64,000 nucleotides of DNA from Mycolicibacterium austroafricanum (GTDB taxonomy: Bacteria; Actinomycetota; Actinomycetes; Mycobacteriales; Mycobacteriaceae). The notes under the pieces were generated by a model. It did not search any database and was not told where the DNA came from. It saw nothing but the letters and a program-made list of their open reading frames with translations. Position 1 is the first letter of the stretch; every line of letters starts with the position of its first letter. The position numbers and the translations under genes were made by a program. The DNA lies in the NCBI RefSeq assembly GCF_000612725.1, contig NZ_HG964454.1:205951-269950 (forward strand), read 5' to 3'. Positions 53,701 through 62,403 of the stretch are shown here, one piece after another.

Positions 53701-56150
53701 ACGAACACACGAAGCTGACCACTCAGCTGACGCGCGACGACGAGGAGAACCTGCGGGTCGAGATCCACTCCCGCTCGGATGCGGGCAGCTGGACCCGGCA
53801 CGCGGTCGGCACGGTGAAGGCCGCTGCGGGTCCGGCCCCGGCGAAGGTCGTACCTGCCTCCGACGGGACGCCGGTGTCACCGTCGGACTTCTACACCGCG
53901 CTGCGCCGCACCGGCGCGCACCACGCCCACGCGTTCGCCGCGCTGACCCGCATCGTGCGGGCCGGCGGCCGGGCCGACACCGAGATCGTGCTGCCCGACG
54001 AGGCGACCCCGCACCGCGGCATCGCACTGCATCCGGTGATGCTCGACGCCGCGCTGCAGGGCCTGGCCGCCGCGATGAGCGATGAGACCCTGTCGGATTC
54101 CACCGATGTCACCTATCTGCCCGTCGGCTTCGGGTCGATCCGGGTTTTCGGTGACATCGGCAGGCGGGCCAAGTGCCGCGCCGAGCTGGTCAGCGTCGTC
54201 GAGGACAGCGGCGACGCGATGGGCAGGGTCACGCTCACCGATGACACCGGCACCGTGCTGGCCCAGGTCGACGACGTGCACCTCAAGCGCATCCAGCGCC
54301 GGACCGTGCCACTTCCGTTGTCGCAGAAGATCTTCGACTCGCGCTGGGTGGAGTCTGCGGCGGCTGCGGGCACCACTGCCACCGGCAGCTGGCTGGCGCT
54401 GGCCGACGGGGCCGCCGGTCAGGCCGCCGCGCAGGACTTCGCATCCCGGTTCGGCGCAGACACCCGCAGGGTGATCACCGCCGACCTCGGCGACGAGTCG
54501 GCGGTGCGGGAGGCGTTCGCCACCGCGACGGCCGACCCCGACCTGCCGCCCGTCGGTGTGGTCGTGTTCTGCGACTTCGGAGGCAACCCGGCGACGCTGG
54601 ACGGCACCGACGTCGCCGGCGGGCTGGAGCACGCCCGGGACGTGATCTGGGGCGTGGCGGGCACCGTGCGCGCCATCGTCGGCAGCTGGCACGGCAAGGC
54701 GCCGCGGCTGTGGCTGGTCACCCAGGGTGGTCTGGTCGTCAGTCCCGAAGACGGACAAGGCAATCCGGGCGCCAACAGCCTCAAGGGCCTGGCCCGGGTG
54801 CTGGCCTACGAGCATCCGGATCTGAAGACCACGCTGCTCGACACCGGCGGCGACGGTGCCGCGCTGGCCACGGAGATCGAGGCAGCACCGGCGTCCGCCG
54901 TGACAGAAGACGTGATCGCCTGGCGCGGCGGCACCCGCTACGTCGAGCGGCTGTCCCGCGCGACCCTGCCGGCCACGCCGGGTCAGCTCGTGGTGCGCAG
55001 GGACGGCGCCTACGTCGTCACCGGCGCCCTCGGTGGTGTCGGCATGGCCGTGGTCCGCTGGCTGGTCGACCACGGTGCGGGCCGGCTGGTGCTCAACGGC
55101 CGCAGCGGCCCGTCCGACGAGGTGGCGGCCGAGCTCGACACGCTGTCGAACCGCGCCGAGATCGCCGTCGTCACCGGCGACGTGGCCGAGCCGGGTGTCG
55201 CCGAACGGCTGGTCGCGGCCGCGGAGGAGACCGGAAAGCCGTTGCGCGGCCTGATTCACTCGGCCGCCGTGCTCGAAGACGAGATCTTCGTCGGCATGAC
55301 CAGGGAAAGCCTGGACAAGATCTGGGCGCCGAAGGCCGCGGGTGCGCTGCGGCTGCACGAGGTCACCGCCGGCTCGGACCTCGACTGGTGGGTCGGCTTC
55401 TCGTCGATCGTGTCGCTGCTGGGTTCGCCGGGTCAGGCCGCGTACGCCTGCGCCAACGCGTGGCTGGACGGGCTGGTGGCCTGGCGCACCGCGGCGGGAC
55501 TGCCCGCGCTCGCGGTCAACTGGGGCCAATGGGCCGATGTCGGTCTGGCCAGCACGCTGCGCTTCTCGGTGCTCGACCCGATCACCCCGGCCGAGGGTGT
55601 CGAGGCGCTCGGCGGTGTGATGGCGGCAGGGTTCTCCCGGGTGGGCATCGCCAGGCTGCGGCTGGACCGCGCCGCGGCGGCGTTCCCGGAGATCCAGCAG
55701 ATCGGCTTCTTCGCCGACCTGGTGGGCGAGCTGGAGACCGACGACGTCGACGAGGACTGGGGCGGCGTCGAAGCCCTCAAGTCGATGGACGCCGCCGAGG
55801 TGAACCGGGTGGTGGTGGCACGGCTGCGCCGCCGGATCTCGGCGATCATGGGCTACTCCGACGACAACGCGGTGGACACCGCGCAGCCGCTGACAGAGCT
55901 GGGCCTGGACTCGTTGATGGCGGTCCGGATGCGGAACACCATCCGCGGGGATTTCGGCGTGGAGCCTCCGGTGGCACTGTTGTTGCAGGGCGCTACGCTG
56001 GCCGATCTCGCGCTCGATCTGATCCGCCAGCTCGGGCTGGAGGAGCAGGAGTCCGCCGAGCGTCCGAACGCGCTGCGGGAACGGGCACAACAGCGTGCCG
56101 CAGCGCGTCAAAGAGCCGCATCGCGGCGGAAAGTGGGACCACGATCGTGA
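50733..56150 (+). CDS. Type I PKS, PpsD-like (KS-AT-DH-KR-ACP), here PksD
   Basis: The protein has 1805 residues, TGATG overlap with PksC. An N-terminal docking segment (FDRISAMSAEQRGKLAEQF) precedes KS 33-455 (Cys204, His339, His376). AT follows at 560-860 (Ser650, VASHHP), then DH 912-1190 (His945 in WLADHIVHGLPVMP, Asp1105 in HPVMLDAALQ), KR 1425-1650 (GALGGVG, Tyr1571, Asn1575) and ACP with Ser1727. The tail (RAAARQRAASRRK) is basic. From the DH onward it matches remembered M. tuberculosis PpsD (1827 residues), while the docking segment and KS are closer to PpsB. PpsD needs a trans-acting enoylreductase; none is seen here. Confidence 0.9.
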   Translation: MKTTFDRISAMSAEQRGKLAEQFEKASRVAGAEPIAVVGIGCRLPGGVTGPDSYWELLENGTDAITEVPADRWDGDAFYDPDPMAPGRMPTKWGAYLDDVSGFDADFFGITPREAAAMDPQQRVLLEVAWEALENAGLAPDTLSETRTAVMMGVYYTEYQNSSAGNPDTIDAYSATGNAHSVTVGRIAYLLGLKGPAVAVDTACSSSLVSIHLACHSLRMRESDLALAGGVSLNLRPETQLALAKWGMLSPHGKCFAFDSRADGFVRGEGAGVVVLKRLTDAVRDGDRVLGVVRGSAVNQDGRSNGLTAPNAPSQRDVITRALRSADVAAGTVDYIETHGTGTGLGDPIEFDALAAVYGKGEVPCALGAVKTNMGHLEAAAGVAGFIKTVLSLQHGKIAPNLNFEKWNPQIDPKPTRLFVPTEAQDWPKSEHPRRAAVSSFGMGGTNAHIVLEQGPEPAPAGAADTGVVTLVVSGKTSERLAASARSLADWLDGDGADVPLVDVAYTVNHHRSRYQTIATVCARTHAEAVTGLRALADGRPAPGVIAPHDAKGGVGAGKGVVFLYSGQGAQWAGMGKTLLTEEPAFAAAVDELEPAFVEKVGFSLRQTLEAGEPVVGIDRIQPVLVGMQLALTELWRSYGVEPDAVIGHSMGEATAAVVAGVLTPAEGFDVIATRTRLMKRLSGQGAMALLELDAQATEKLIADRSDVTIAVYASPKQTVIAGPPEQVDELVAAVDAQGKLARRIEVDVASHHPTIDPVLPELREALAYLTPAAPKIPLVSTVGYAGDAPMYSADYWAANLRNPVRFSQAVHDASAENSNFIEISPHPLLTHAISDTLAAQSTSRRYHVGATVNRDNPEPLAFHAQLAAVRPPAVQAPEGTPGRLADIPPTAWQHSPYWMVDRSAGQGFSGAHPLLGLHVELPSGTGHVWQSDVGLQAHPWLADHIVHGLPVMPGAGFAEIALAAGREALGLPATGVEVQLEVEQMLPLDEHTKLTTQLTRDDEENLRVEIHSRSDAGSWTRHAVGTVKAAAGPAPAKVVPASDGTPVSPSDFYTALRRTGAHHAHAFAALTRIVRAGGRADTEIVLPDEATPHRGIALHPVMLDAALQGLAAAMSDETLSDSTDVTYLPVGFGSIRVFGDIGRRAKCRAELVSVVEDSGDAMGRVTLTDDTGTVLAQVDDVHLKRIQRRTVPLPLSQKIFDSRWVESAAAAGTTATGSWLALADGAAGQAAAQDFASRFGADTRRVITADLGDESAVREAFATATADPDLPPVGVVVFCDFGGNPATLDGTDVAGGLEHARDVIWGVAGTVRAIVGSWHGKAPRLWLVTQGGLVVSPEDGQGNPGANSLKGLARVLAYEHPDLKTTLLDTGGDGAALATEIEAAPASAVTEDVIAWRGGTRYVERLSRATLPATPGQLVVRRDGAYVVTGALGGVGMAVVRWLVDHGAGRLVLNGRSGPSDEVAAELDTLSNRAEIAVVTGDVAEPGVAERLVAAAEETGKPLRGLIHSAAVLEDEIFVGMTRESLDKIWAPKAAGALRLHEVTAGSDLDWWVGFSSIVSLLGSPGQAAYACANAWLDGLVAWRTAAGLPALAVNWGQWADVGLASTLRFSVLDPITPAEGVEALGGVMAAGFSRVGIARLRLDRAAAAFPEIQQIGFFADLVGELETDDVDEDWGGVEALKSMDAAEVNRVVVARLRRRISAIMGYSDDNAVDTAQPLTELGLDSLMAVRMRNTIRGDFGVEPPVALLLQGATLADLALDLIRQLGLEEQESAERPNALRERAQQRAAARQRAASRRKVGPRS

Positions 56151-59100
56151 CGAGCGGTGCCTCGAACAACACCGACGAACTGCCCGATAATGCGATAGCC
56201 GTCATCGGCATGGCGGGGAGGTTCCCCGGCGCGGGCTCGGTGTCGGAGTTCTGGCGCAACCTGCGCAACGGAGTGGAGTCGATCGTCGACCTCCCCGAGG
56301 ACGAGCTGCTCGCCAACGGAGTCACCGAGCGGACCCTGTCGAACCGCTCGTACGTGCGTCGTGCCGGCCTGATGCCGGGCATCGACGAGTTCGACGCGGA
56401 CTTCTTCGGTTTCACGCCCTACGCGGCCCGGATGCTCGATCCGCAGCACCGGCTGTTCCTGCAGACGGTGTTCCACGCCATGGAGGACGCCGGCTACGAC
56501 CCGAAGGGGCTGGAGGCCACCGTCGGCGTGTTCGGCACCAGCAGCTCCAGCGGATACCTGCTGCACAACCTGATGTCGAACTTCGACCCGATGATGGTGA
56601 TCGGGCAGGGCGCCAGCTTCGAGATGGTCAACCTGTCGCTGCAGAACGACAAGGACCACCTGGCCACCCGCGCGGCCCACCAGTTCGACTTCCGCGGCCC
56701 CGCGCTGTCGGTGGCCACGGCGTGTTCGTCGTCGCTGGTCGCCGTGCATCTGGCCTGCCAGTCCCTGCTCAACGGCGAGTGCGACATCGCGTTGGCGGGC
56801 GGCTCGTCGCTGCGCATCCCGCACCATGTCGGCTACTGGTACGAGCAGGGCGCGATGGTGTCGCCCACCGGTCAGTGCCGCCCGTTCGACGTGCGCTCCG
56901 ACGGCACGATCTTCGCCAGCGGCGTCGGCGTGGTGGTGCTCAAGGCGCTTACCGACGCCATCGACGACCGCGACCACATCCACGCGGTGATCCGCGGCTC
57001 GGCGCTGAACAACGACGGCTCGACGAAGATGACCTATGCCGCGCCGAACGCGCTGGGGCAGGCCGAGGTCATCGCCGAGGCGCACGCCATCGCCGGCGTC
57101 GACGCATCGTCGATCACCTATGTCGAGACGCACGGCACCGGCACCCCGCTGGGCGACCCGATCGAGATCGAAGGCCTGCGCCAGGCGTTCGAGCTGTCCG
57201 AGGAGACGCGCAGTGCGCCCTGCTATCTCGGGTCGGTCAAGTCCAACATCGGCCACCTGGAGACCGCCGCAGGCATCGCCGGTCTGATCAAGGCCATCCT
57301 GTGCCTCGAGCACAAGGCGATCCCGGCGACGCTGCACTACACCAGCCCGAACCCCGAGCTGCACCTCGACCGTGGACCGTTCCGCATCCGCAGCTCCGAC
57401 GGGCCGTGGGAGTCCGACGGCATCCGTCGGGCGGGGGTCAGCTCGTTCGGTGTCGGCGGCACCAACGCCCACATCGTCCTCGAGGAGGCGCCGACCGCGC
57501 CCGTGCCTGCACCCCGGTCCGGGCCGCAGGTCCTGGTGCTGTCCGCGAGAACCGAAGAGACACTCGCCCAGTCGCGGGCCGCGCTGGCCGCCGAACTGTC
57601 CGAGGTCGACGAGATCAGCCTGCCCGATGCCGCCTACACGCTGACCCACCGGCGCAAGGACCCGGTCCGGCTGGCCGCCGTCGTGCACGATCAGGAGAAC
57701 GCGGCCACCGTGCTGTCGGCCGCCGAGACGGACAACGTCTTCATCGGCCGGGCCGTCCCCGACCTGCAGGACTCCGCGGAGCGGGTCGCGTTCCTGTTCC
57801 CCGGTCAGGGCGCCCAGCACGTCGGCATGGCACGCGGCCTGTACGACAACGAGCCGGTGTTCAAGCGGCACTTCGACGAGTGCGCGACCGCGTTCAGCGA
57901 CGACATGGGCTATGACCTGCGTGCCGAGATCTTCGACGGGGTCGGACGCAACCTGGAGCACACCGACCGGGCCCAGCCGGCGTTGTTCACCGTCGAGTAC
58001 GCGCTGGCCAAGCTGGTCCAGTCCTACGGCGTCGAGCCGGCGATCATGGCCGGGCACAGCATCGGCGAGTACCCGGCTGCCACCATCGCCGGCGTGTTCG
58101 ATCTGGACACCGCGGTCAAGGTGGTGTCCAAGCGGGCCAAGCTGATGCACGCCGCCCCGCGCGGCGTGATGGTCGCGGTGCCGCTGAGCCCAGAGGCGGT
58201 CGCCGAACATCTCACCCCCGACGTCGACGTCGCGACGATCAACGACCCGGGCAGCTGCGTGGTCGCCGGCAGTGAGGAAGCGATCCGCACCTTCCAGGCG
58301 GCTCTGGCCGAAAAGGGTGTGGCGGCTCGCCGGGTGCGCACGTCGCACGCGTTCCACTCCCGGCTGATGGACCCGGTCGTCGCCGAGTTCGGCGCGTTCC
58401 TGTCCGGGGTGACACTGCGCGAACCGCAGATCCCGTTGCTGTCCAACATCACCGGCACCACGATGACGGCGGCCGAGGCGACGAACCCGTCGACGTGGGC
58501 CCGCCAGATCCGGGCCACCGTCCGCTTCGCCGACGAACTGGATGCGCTGCTGGCCGCGCCGGACCGCGTCCTGGTCGAGGTCGGTCCCGGCGGCACGCTG
58601 ACGTCGTCGGCGGGCAGGCACCCGAAGTGGACGGAACGGCACCGCGCCGTGCGCCTGATGCGTCACCAGGCGCAGAACCGCAACGACCACGACACGTTCC
58701 TGCTCGCATTGGGGCAGCTGTGGGCTGCCGATGTGGAAGTGGATTTCAACCAGGGTGCCGAGGAGGACCGCACCCTGATCACGCTGCCCGGTTACCCGTT
58801 CGCCAAACAGCGGCACTGGGTCGAGCACAACGCCAACGCGGCGTGGCTGGCCGGGGGAGCGGGTGCCAACGGAACGGCGGCGGCGGCGGGCTCCGCCGGT
58901 GTTGCGCCGGTGGCTGCCGGCGGTACCTCGACGGTGGAGGCCAAGCTGGCCCGCATCTGGTCGCAGTGCCTCGGCCTGTCCGACATCGACCGCAACGCCA
59001 ACTTCTTCGAGATCGGCGGCGACTCGCTGATCGCGATCAGCGTCGCGATGACCGCGGGCCACGAGGGACTGGATCTCACCCCGCAGGATCTCTACGAGAA

Positions 59101-60559
59101 CCAGACCGTGGCCGCGTTGGCCAAGCTGCTGACCGCCCGGTACGCCGAGGGCGGCCTGGCCCGTCAGACGCTCGACGACGCGGTGAACCCGCCGGTGCCG
59201 CCGAACGTGGCGTACTTCCTCGAGCACGGCCTGCGCGACATCGGACGCTGGCGCATCCCGGTGATCCTCGGACTGCGTTCCGACGTCGGCGAGGACGACG
59301 TCCGGGCGGTGCTGACCGCCGTCACCGAGGTGCACGACGCGCTGCGCGTGCACCTGGTCGAGCGGGCCGGCACCTGGGACCAGCACATCGCCGAGCCGGG
59401 GGAGTTCACCGAGCTGGTGGCCCGTCAGCTGCCCGAGGGGCTGGCCGCGGGCAGCCCCCAGGAGCGGGAGGCGGTGCTCGGGTTCCTCGACGAGCAGGTC
59501 CGCGAACACCAGGTGGTGGTCCCGTTGGCCGCGACGTTCATCCGTGGCGTGACCGGCGGCCCGTCGTACCTGGCGCTGAGCCTGCACGGGATCGCCGGTG
59601 ACGACGTGTCCCGCGATGTGTTGCTCACCGACGTCTTCACCGCGTTCAGTCAGCGGATGGCGGGCGAGGAGATCGTCCTGGCGCCTGTTCCGGCGTCCTG
59701 GCGGGAGTGGTCGCAGCGGTGCGCGGGTCTGGCCAGCCACCCGGCGGTGCTGGACAGCCGTGACTACTGGTTGCAGACGGCGGGCGCGTCGACGCTGCGA
59801 ATCGCAGGCCCGGAGCACTCCGAACGCCCGGGCGTCGACGACGTGACCCGGCTGTCCACCGCGCTGTCGGCCGCCGAGACCGGCGAGATCGACGATGCGC
59901 GGCGCAGGCTGCGCCTGCCCGTCGAGGAGATCCTGCTGGCCGCGCTCGGCCGGGCCGTGGCGGCGACCGTCGGTGAGGGCGCAGTGTCCGTCGACCTGGG
60001 CGGTCGCGGCCGCTCGGTGCTCAAGCCGGACGTCGACCTGCAGCGCACGGTCGGCTGGTTCACCACGATCCACCCGGTCTTGCTGACCGCGGCGCGGCAG
60101 GGCAGCGCGACGCAGGCCCTCGGTGACGTGCGCGAGACGCTGAAGGCTGTTCCGCACTACGGCATCGGCTACGGGCTGCTGCGTTACCTGTACGCGCCGA
60201 CCGCGCGGGTGCTCGGCGCGAGCCGCCCCGCCGACATCCTGTTCTCGCACATCGGGACCATCCCCGAGGTGCCTGCCGAGCAGCCCGACGACGCTCCGGT
60301 GCGGTTCGACGCCGACACGGCCATGCCGATCCGGGACGCCCTGCCGGGCCTCGGGCATGCCGTCGAGCTGCGGGTCTACCGGGCCGCGGGGGTGCTGCAT
60401 CTGGATTGGTGGTACGACAATCGCCGTCTGGGGCCCACCGATGTGGAATCCTTTGCCCGGCAGTACTCGGAAGCGCTCCTGGATGTCACCCGGGACGCGC
60501 TGGCCGAAGAGGACACCGACGCGGCGGGCGACGAGCTGGCTCTGGTCGATCTGTCGTGA
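56147..60559 (+). CDS. ppsE: Type I PKS PpsE-like (KS-AT-ACP-condensation domain), here PksE
   Basis: The protein has 1470 residues, GTG start in a GTGA overlap. Domains: KS 14-450 (Cys193, His329, His370); AT 546-850 with GHSIGE (Ser638) and HAFH at 734-737, a malonyl-type motif unlike the VASH of the other ATs; ACP with Ser960 in FEIGGDSLIA; condensation-like domain about 1020-1450. Its HHxxxDG motif is degenerate (LHGIAGD, with His1147 kept). It has no reductive domains, so it would leave a beta-keto unit. Size and all features fit PpsE (1488 residues), the last phthiocerol synthase. Confidence 0.93.
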   Translation: MTSGASNNTDELPDNAIAVIGMAGRFPGAGSVSEFWRNLRNGVESIVDLPEDELLANGVTERTLSNRSYVRRAGLMPGIDEFDADFFGFTPYAARMLDPQHRLFLQTVFHAMEDAGYDPKGLEATVGVFGTSSSSGYLLHNLMSNFDPMMVIGQGASFEMVNLSLQNDKDHLATRAAHQFDFRGPALSVATACSSSLVAVHLACQSLLNGECDIALAGGSSLRIPHHVGYWYEQGAMVSPTGQCRPFDVRSDGTIFASGVGVVVLKALTDAIDDRDHIHAVIRGSALNNDGSTKMTYAAPNALGQAEVIAEAHAIAGVDASSITYVETHGTGTPLGDPIEIEGLRQAFELSEETRSAPCYLGSVKSNIGHLETAAGIAGLIKAILCLEHKAIPATLHYTSPNPELHLDRGPFRIRSSDGPWESDGIRRAGVSSFGVGGTNAHIVLEEAPTAPVPAPRSGPQVLVLSARTEETLAQSRAALAAELSEVDEISLPDAAYTLTHRRKDPVRLAAVVHDQENAATVLSAAETDNVFIGRAVPDLQDSAERVAFLFPGQGAQHVGMARGLYDNEPVFKRHFDECATAFSDDMGYDLRAEIFDGVGRNLEHTDRAQPALFTVEYALAKLVQSYGVEPAIMAGHSIGEYPAATIAGVFDLDTAVKVVSKRAKLMHAAPRGVMVAVPLSPEAVAEHLTPDVDVATINDPGSCVVAGSEEAIRTFQAALAEKGVAARRVRTSHAFHSRLMDPVVAEFGAFLSGVTLREPQIPLLSNITGTTMTAAEATNPSTWARQIRATVRFADELDALLAAPDRVLVEVGPGGTLTSSAGRHPKWTERHRAVRLMRHQAQNRNDHDTFLLALGQLWAADVEVDFNQGAEEDRTLITLPGYPFAKQRHWVEHNANAAWLAGGAGANGTAAAAGSAGVAPVAAGGTSTVEAKLARIWSQCLGLSDIDRNANFFEIGGDSLIAISVAMTAGHEGLDLTPQDLYENQTVAALAKLLTARYAEGGLARQTLDDAVNPPVPPNVAYFLEHGLRDIGRWRIPVILGLRSDVGEDDVRAVLTAVTEVHDALRVHLVERAGTWDQHIAEPGEFTELVARQLPEGLAAGSPQEREAVLGFLDEQVREHQVVVPLAATFIRGVTGGPSYLALSLHGIAGDDVSRDVLLTDVFTAFSQRMAGEEIVLAPVPASWREWSQRCAGLASHPAVLDSRDYWLQTAGASTLRIAGPEHSERPGVDDVTRLSTALSAAETGEIDDARRRLRLPVEEILLAALGRAVAATVGEGAVSVDLGGRGRSVLKPDVDLQRTVGWFTTIHPVLLTAARQGSATQALGDVRETLKAVPHYGIGYGLLRYLYAPTARVLGASRPADILFSHIGTIPEVPAEQPDDAPVRFDADTAMPIRDALPGLGHAVELRVYRAAGVLHLDWWYDNRRLGPTDVESFARQYSEALLDVTRDALAEEDTDAAGDELALVDLS

Positions 60560-60577
60560 GCGGTTAGGGGAGAGCGG

Positions 60578-61582
60578 ATGACCAGGTCGGACAAGGCGGT
60601 GGTCGTCGCCGGGATCAAGAAGTCTTTCGGCTCCGTCCAGGCGTTACGGGACGTCAGCTTCGAGGTGGAACGCGGCGAGGTGCTCGGCCTGCTCGGCCCC
60701 AACGGGGCCGGCAAGACCACCACGGTGAACATTCTGTCCACGCTGATCAAGCCGGACAGCGGCCGCGCGTTGATCGCCGGCCACGACGTGGTGACCGATC
60801 CCGCCGGGGTTCGGCGAGCGTTGATGCTGACCGGTCAGCACGCAGCCCTTGACGACCTGTTGACGGGCCGCGAGAACCTGCTGATGTTCGGGCGCCTTCA
60901 GGGCCTGAAGAAGAAGGTCGCCCAACAGCGCGCGCAGGAGCTGCTCGAACAGTTCGACCTCGTGCAGGCCGCCGACCGTCCCGTCGGCACCTACTCGGGC
61001 GGCATGAAGCGTCGCATCGACATCGCGTGCGGGCTGGTGGTGCGTCCCGAGGTGGTGTTCCTCGACGAACCCACCACCGGTCTGGATCCCCGCAGCCGTC
61101 AGGCCATCTGGGAACTCGTCACCGACTTCAAAGAGGCCGGCATCGCCACGCTGCTCACCACGCAGTACCTCGAGGAGGCCGATCTCCTCAGCGACCGGAT
61201 CATCGTGATCGACAAGGGCACCGTGATCGCGGAGGGCACTGCCGATGAGCTCAAGGAGCGCACCGGCGGCACCTACTGCGAGATCGTCCCGCGCAACCTC
61301 GCCGACATCCCCGAGGTCGCCCGCGTCCTGGGACCGCTGCTGCCGGACGCGAACCGGGCCGCGCTCACCGACACCTCCGACCGGATATCGATGCCCGCGC
61401 CGGACGGGCCGAACACGCTGATGCAGGCACTGCATCTGCTCAGTGAGGCCAACATCGAGCTGATGGACATCGCATTGCGCCGCCCGTCCCTCGACGAGGT
61501 GTTCCTCGCGCTCACCGGGGACCACCCCCGAACCCGCGACGGCGAGGCCGACGCGGTCGTGGCTGCGGACGCGTACGCGTGA
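60578..61582 (+). CDS. drrA: Daunorubicin-type ABC exporter ATPase DrrA
   Basis: The protein has 334 residues with Walker A GPNGAGKTT (residues 40-48), signature YSGGMKRR and Walker B VVFLDEPTTGLDPRS. It has the long C-terminal extension typical of DrrA-type ATPases. In M. tuberculosis DrrABC takes part in moving PDIM across the membrane. A GGGGAGAG site precedes the ATG, 18 bp after ppsE. The ATPase overlaps drrB by 4 bases. Confidence 0.93.
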   Translation: MTRSDKAVVVAGIKKSFGSVQALRDVSFEVERGEVLGLLGPNGAGKTTTVNILSTLIKPDSGRALIAGHDVVTDPAGVRRALMLTGQHAALDDLLTGRENLLMFGRLQGLKKKVAQQRAQELLEQFDLVQAADRPVGTYSGGMKRRIDIACGLVVRPEVVFLDEPTTGLDPRSRQAIWELVTDFKEAGIATLLTTQYLEEADLLSDRIIVIDKGTVIAEGTADELKERTGGTYCEIVPRNLADIPEVARVLGPLLPDANRAALTDTSDRISMPAPDGPNTLMQALHLLSEANIELMDIALRRPSLDEVFLALTGDHPRTRDGEADAVVAADAYA

Positions 61583-62403
61583 TCGTCGACTCCGCCATCC
61601 CGGCGGCTGTCCGGCCGCCGGTCTCCGCGGTGCAGCAATGGTGGGTGCTCACCGTCCGGATGATCACCCCGACCTTGCGCAACGGCGAGCTGGCGACGCA
61701 GATCGTCGGCTCGATCGTGTTCACCATCGGTTACTACCTGCCGCTGAAACAGATGATGGGCGCGGTGCAGCCGCTGAGCGGTTACGCCCAGTACCTGACG
61801 CCGCTGATCGTGCTTCAGGCGATCTGGTTCGCCGCGATCTCGGCGGCGTTCCGGTCGGCGACCGACTCCGTGCAGGGCATCAACCGCCGGTTCCGCGCGA
61901 TGCCGATCCCGGCGCTGACCCCGTTGGCGTCGCGGATGACGGCGAGCATGTACCGCTGTGTGGTCGCGCTGATCGTGTCGGTGGCGTGCGGCTACGTCAT
62001 CGGGTTCCGGTTCGACAACGGCGTGCTGGGCATTGTCGGATTCGTCGCGCTGGTGCTGCTGATCGGCGCCGCGCTGGCGCTGATCGGTGACCTGATCGGG
62101 ATCGCCACCCAGAACCCCGAGGCGACCGCACCGATGATGCTCATCCCGCAGCTGACGCTCGGGCTGGCCTCGGTCGGGCTGCAGCCTGTCGAGCGGTTCC
62201 CGGAGTGGATCCAGGGCTTCGTCCGCAATCAGCCGCTGTCCCAGTGGGTCTACGGCCTGCAGGCGTTGGCCGGAGACAGCAGCGGCAACGCGCCCGAGGC
62301 GACGTTCGCCGTGTTGGGGCCGGGGCTGGCCTGGGTGATCGGCTGCATCGTGGTGGCGCTGGCGCTGCACACATGGGTGAGCCGGAAGAGACGGTCGGAA
62401 TAA
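61579..62403 (+). CDS. drrB: ABC exporter permease DrrB
   Basis: The protein has 274 residues, GTG start. It has about six hydrophobic spans of the ABC-2 type, including AACGYVIGF-type helices and the C-terminal WVIGCIVVALALHTWV. RRFRAMPIPALTPL is the cytoplasmic loop expected between spans 2 and 3. It pairs with DrrC to form the membrane channel. Its stop overlaps the drrC start (TAATG). Confidence 0.9.
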   Translation: MIVDSAIPAAVRPPVSAVQQWWVLTVRMITPTLRNGELATQIVGSIVFTIGYYLPLKQMMGAVQPLSGYAQYLTPLIVLQAIWFAAISAAFRSATDSVQGINRRFRAMPIPALTPLASRMTASMYRCVVALIVSVACGYVIGFRFDNGVLGIVGFVALVLLIGAALALIGDLIGIATQNPEATAPMMLIPQLTLGLASVGLQPVERFPEWIQGFVRNQPLSQWVYGLQALAGDSSGNAPEATFAVLGPGLAWVIGCIVVALALHTWVSRKRRSE

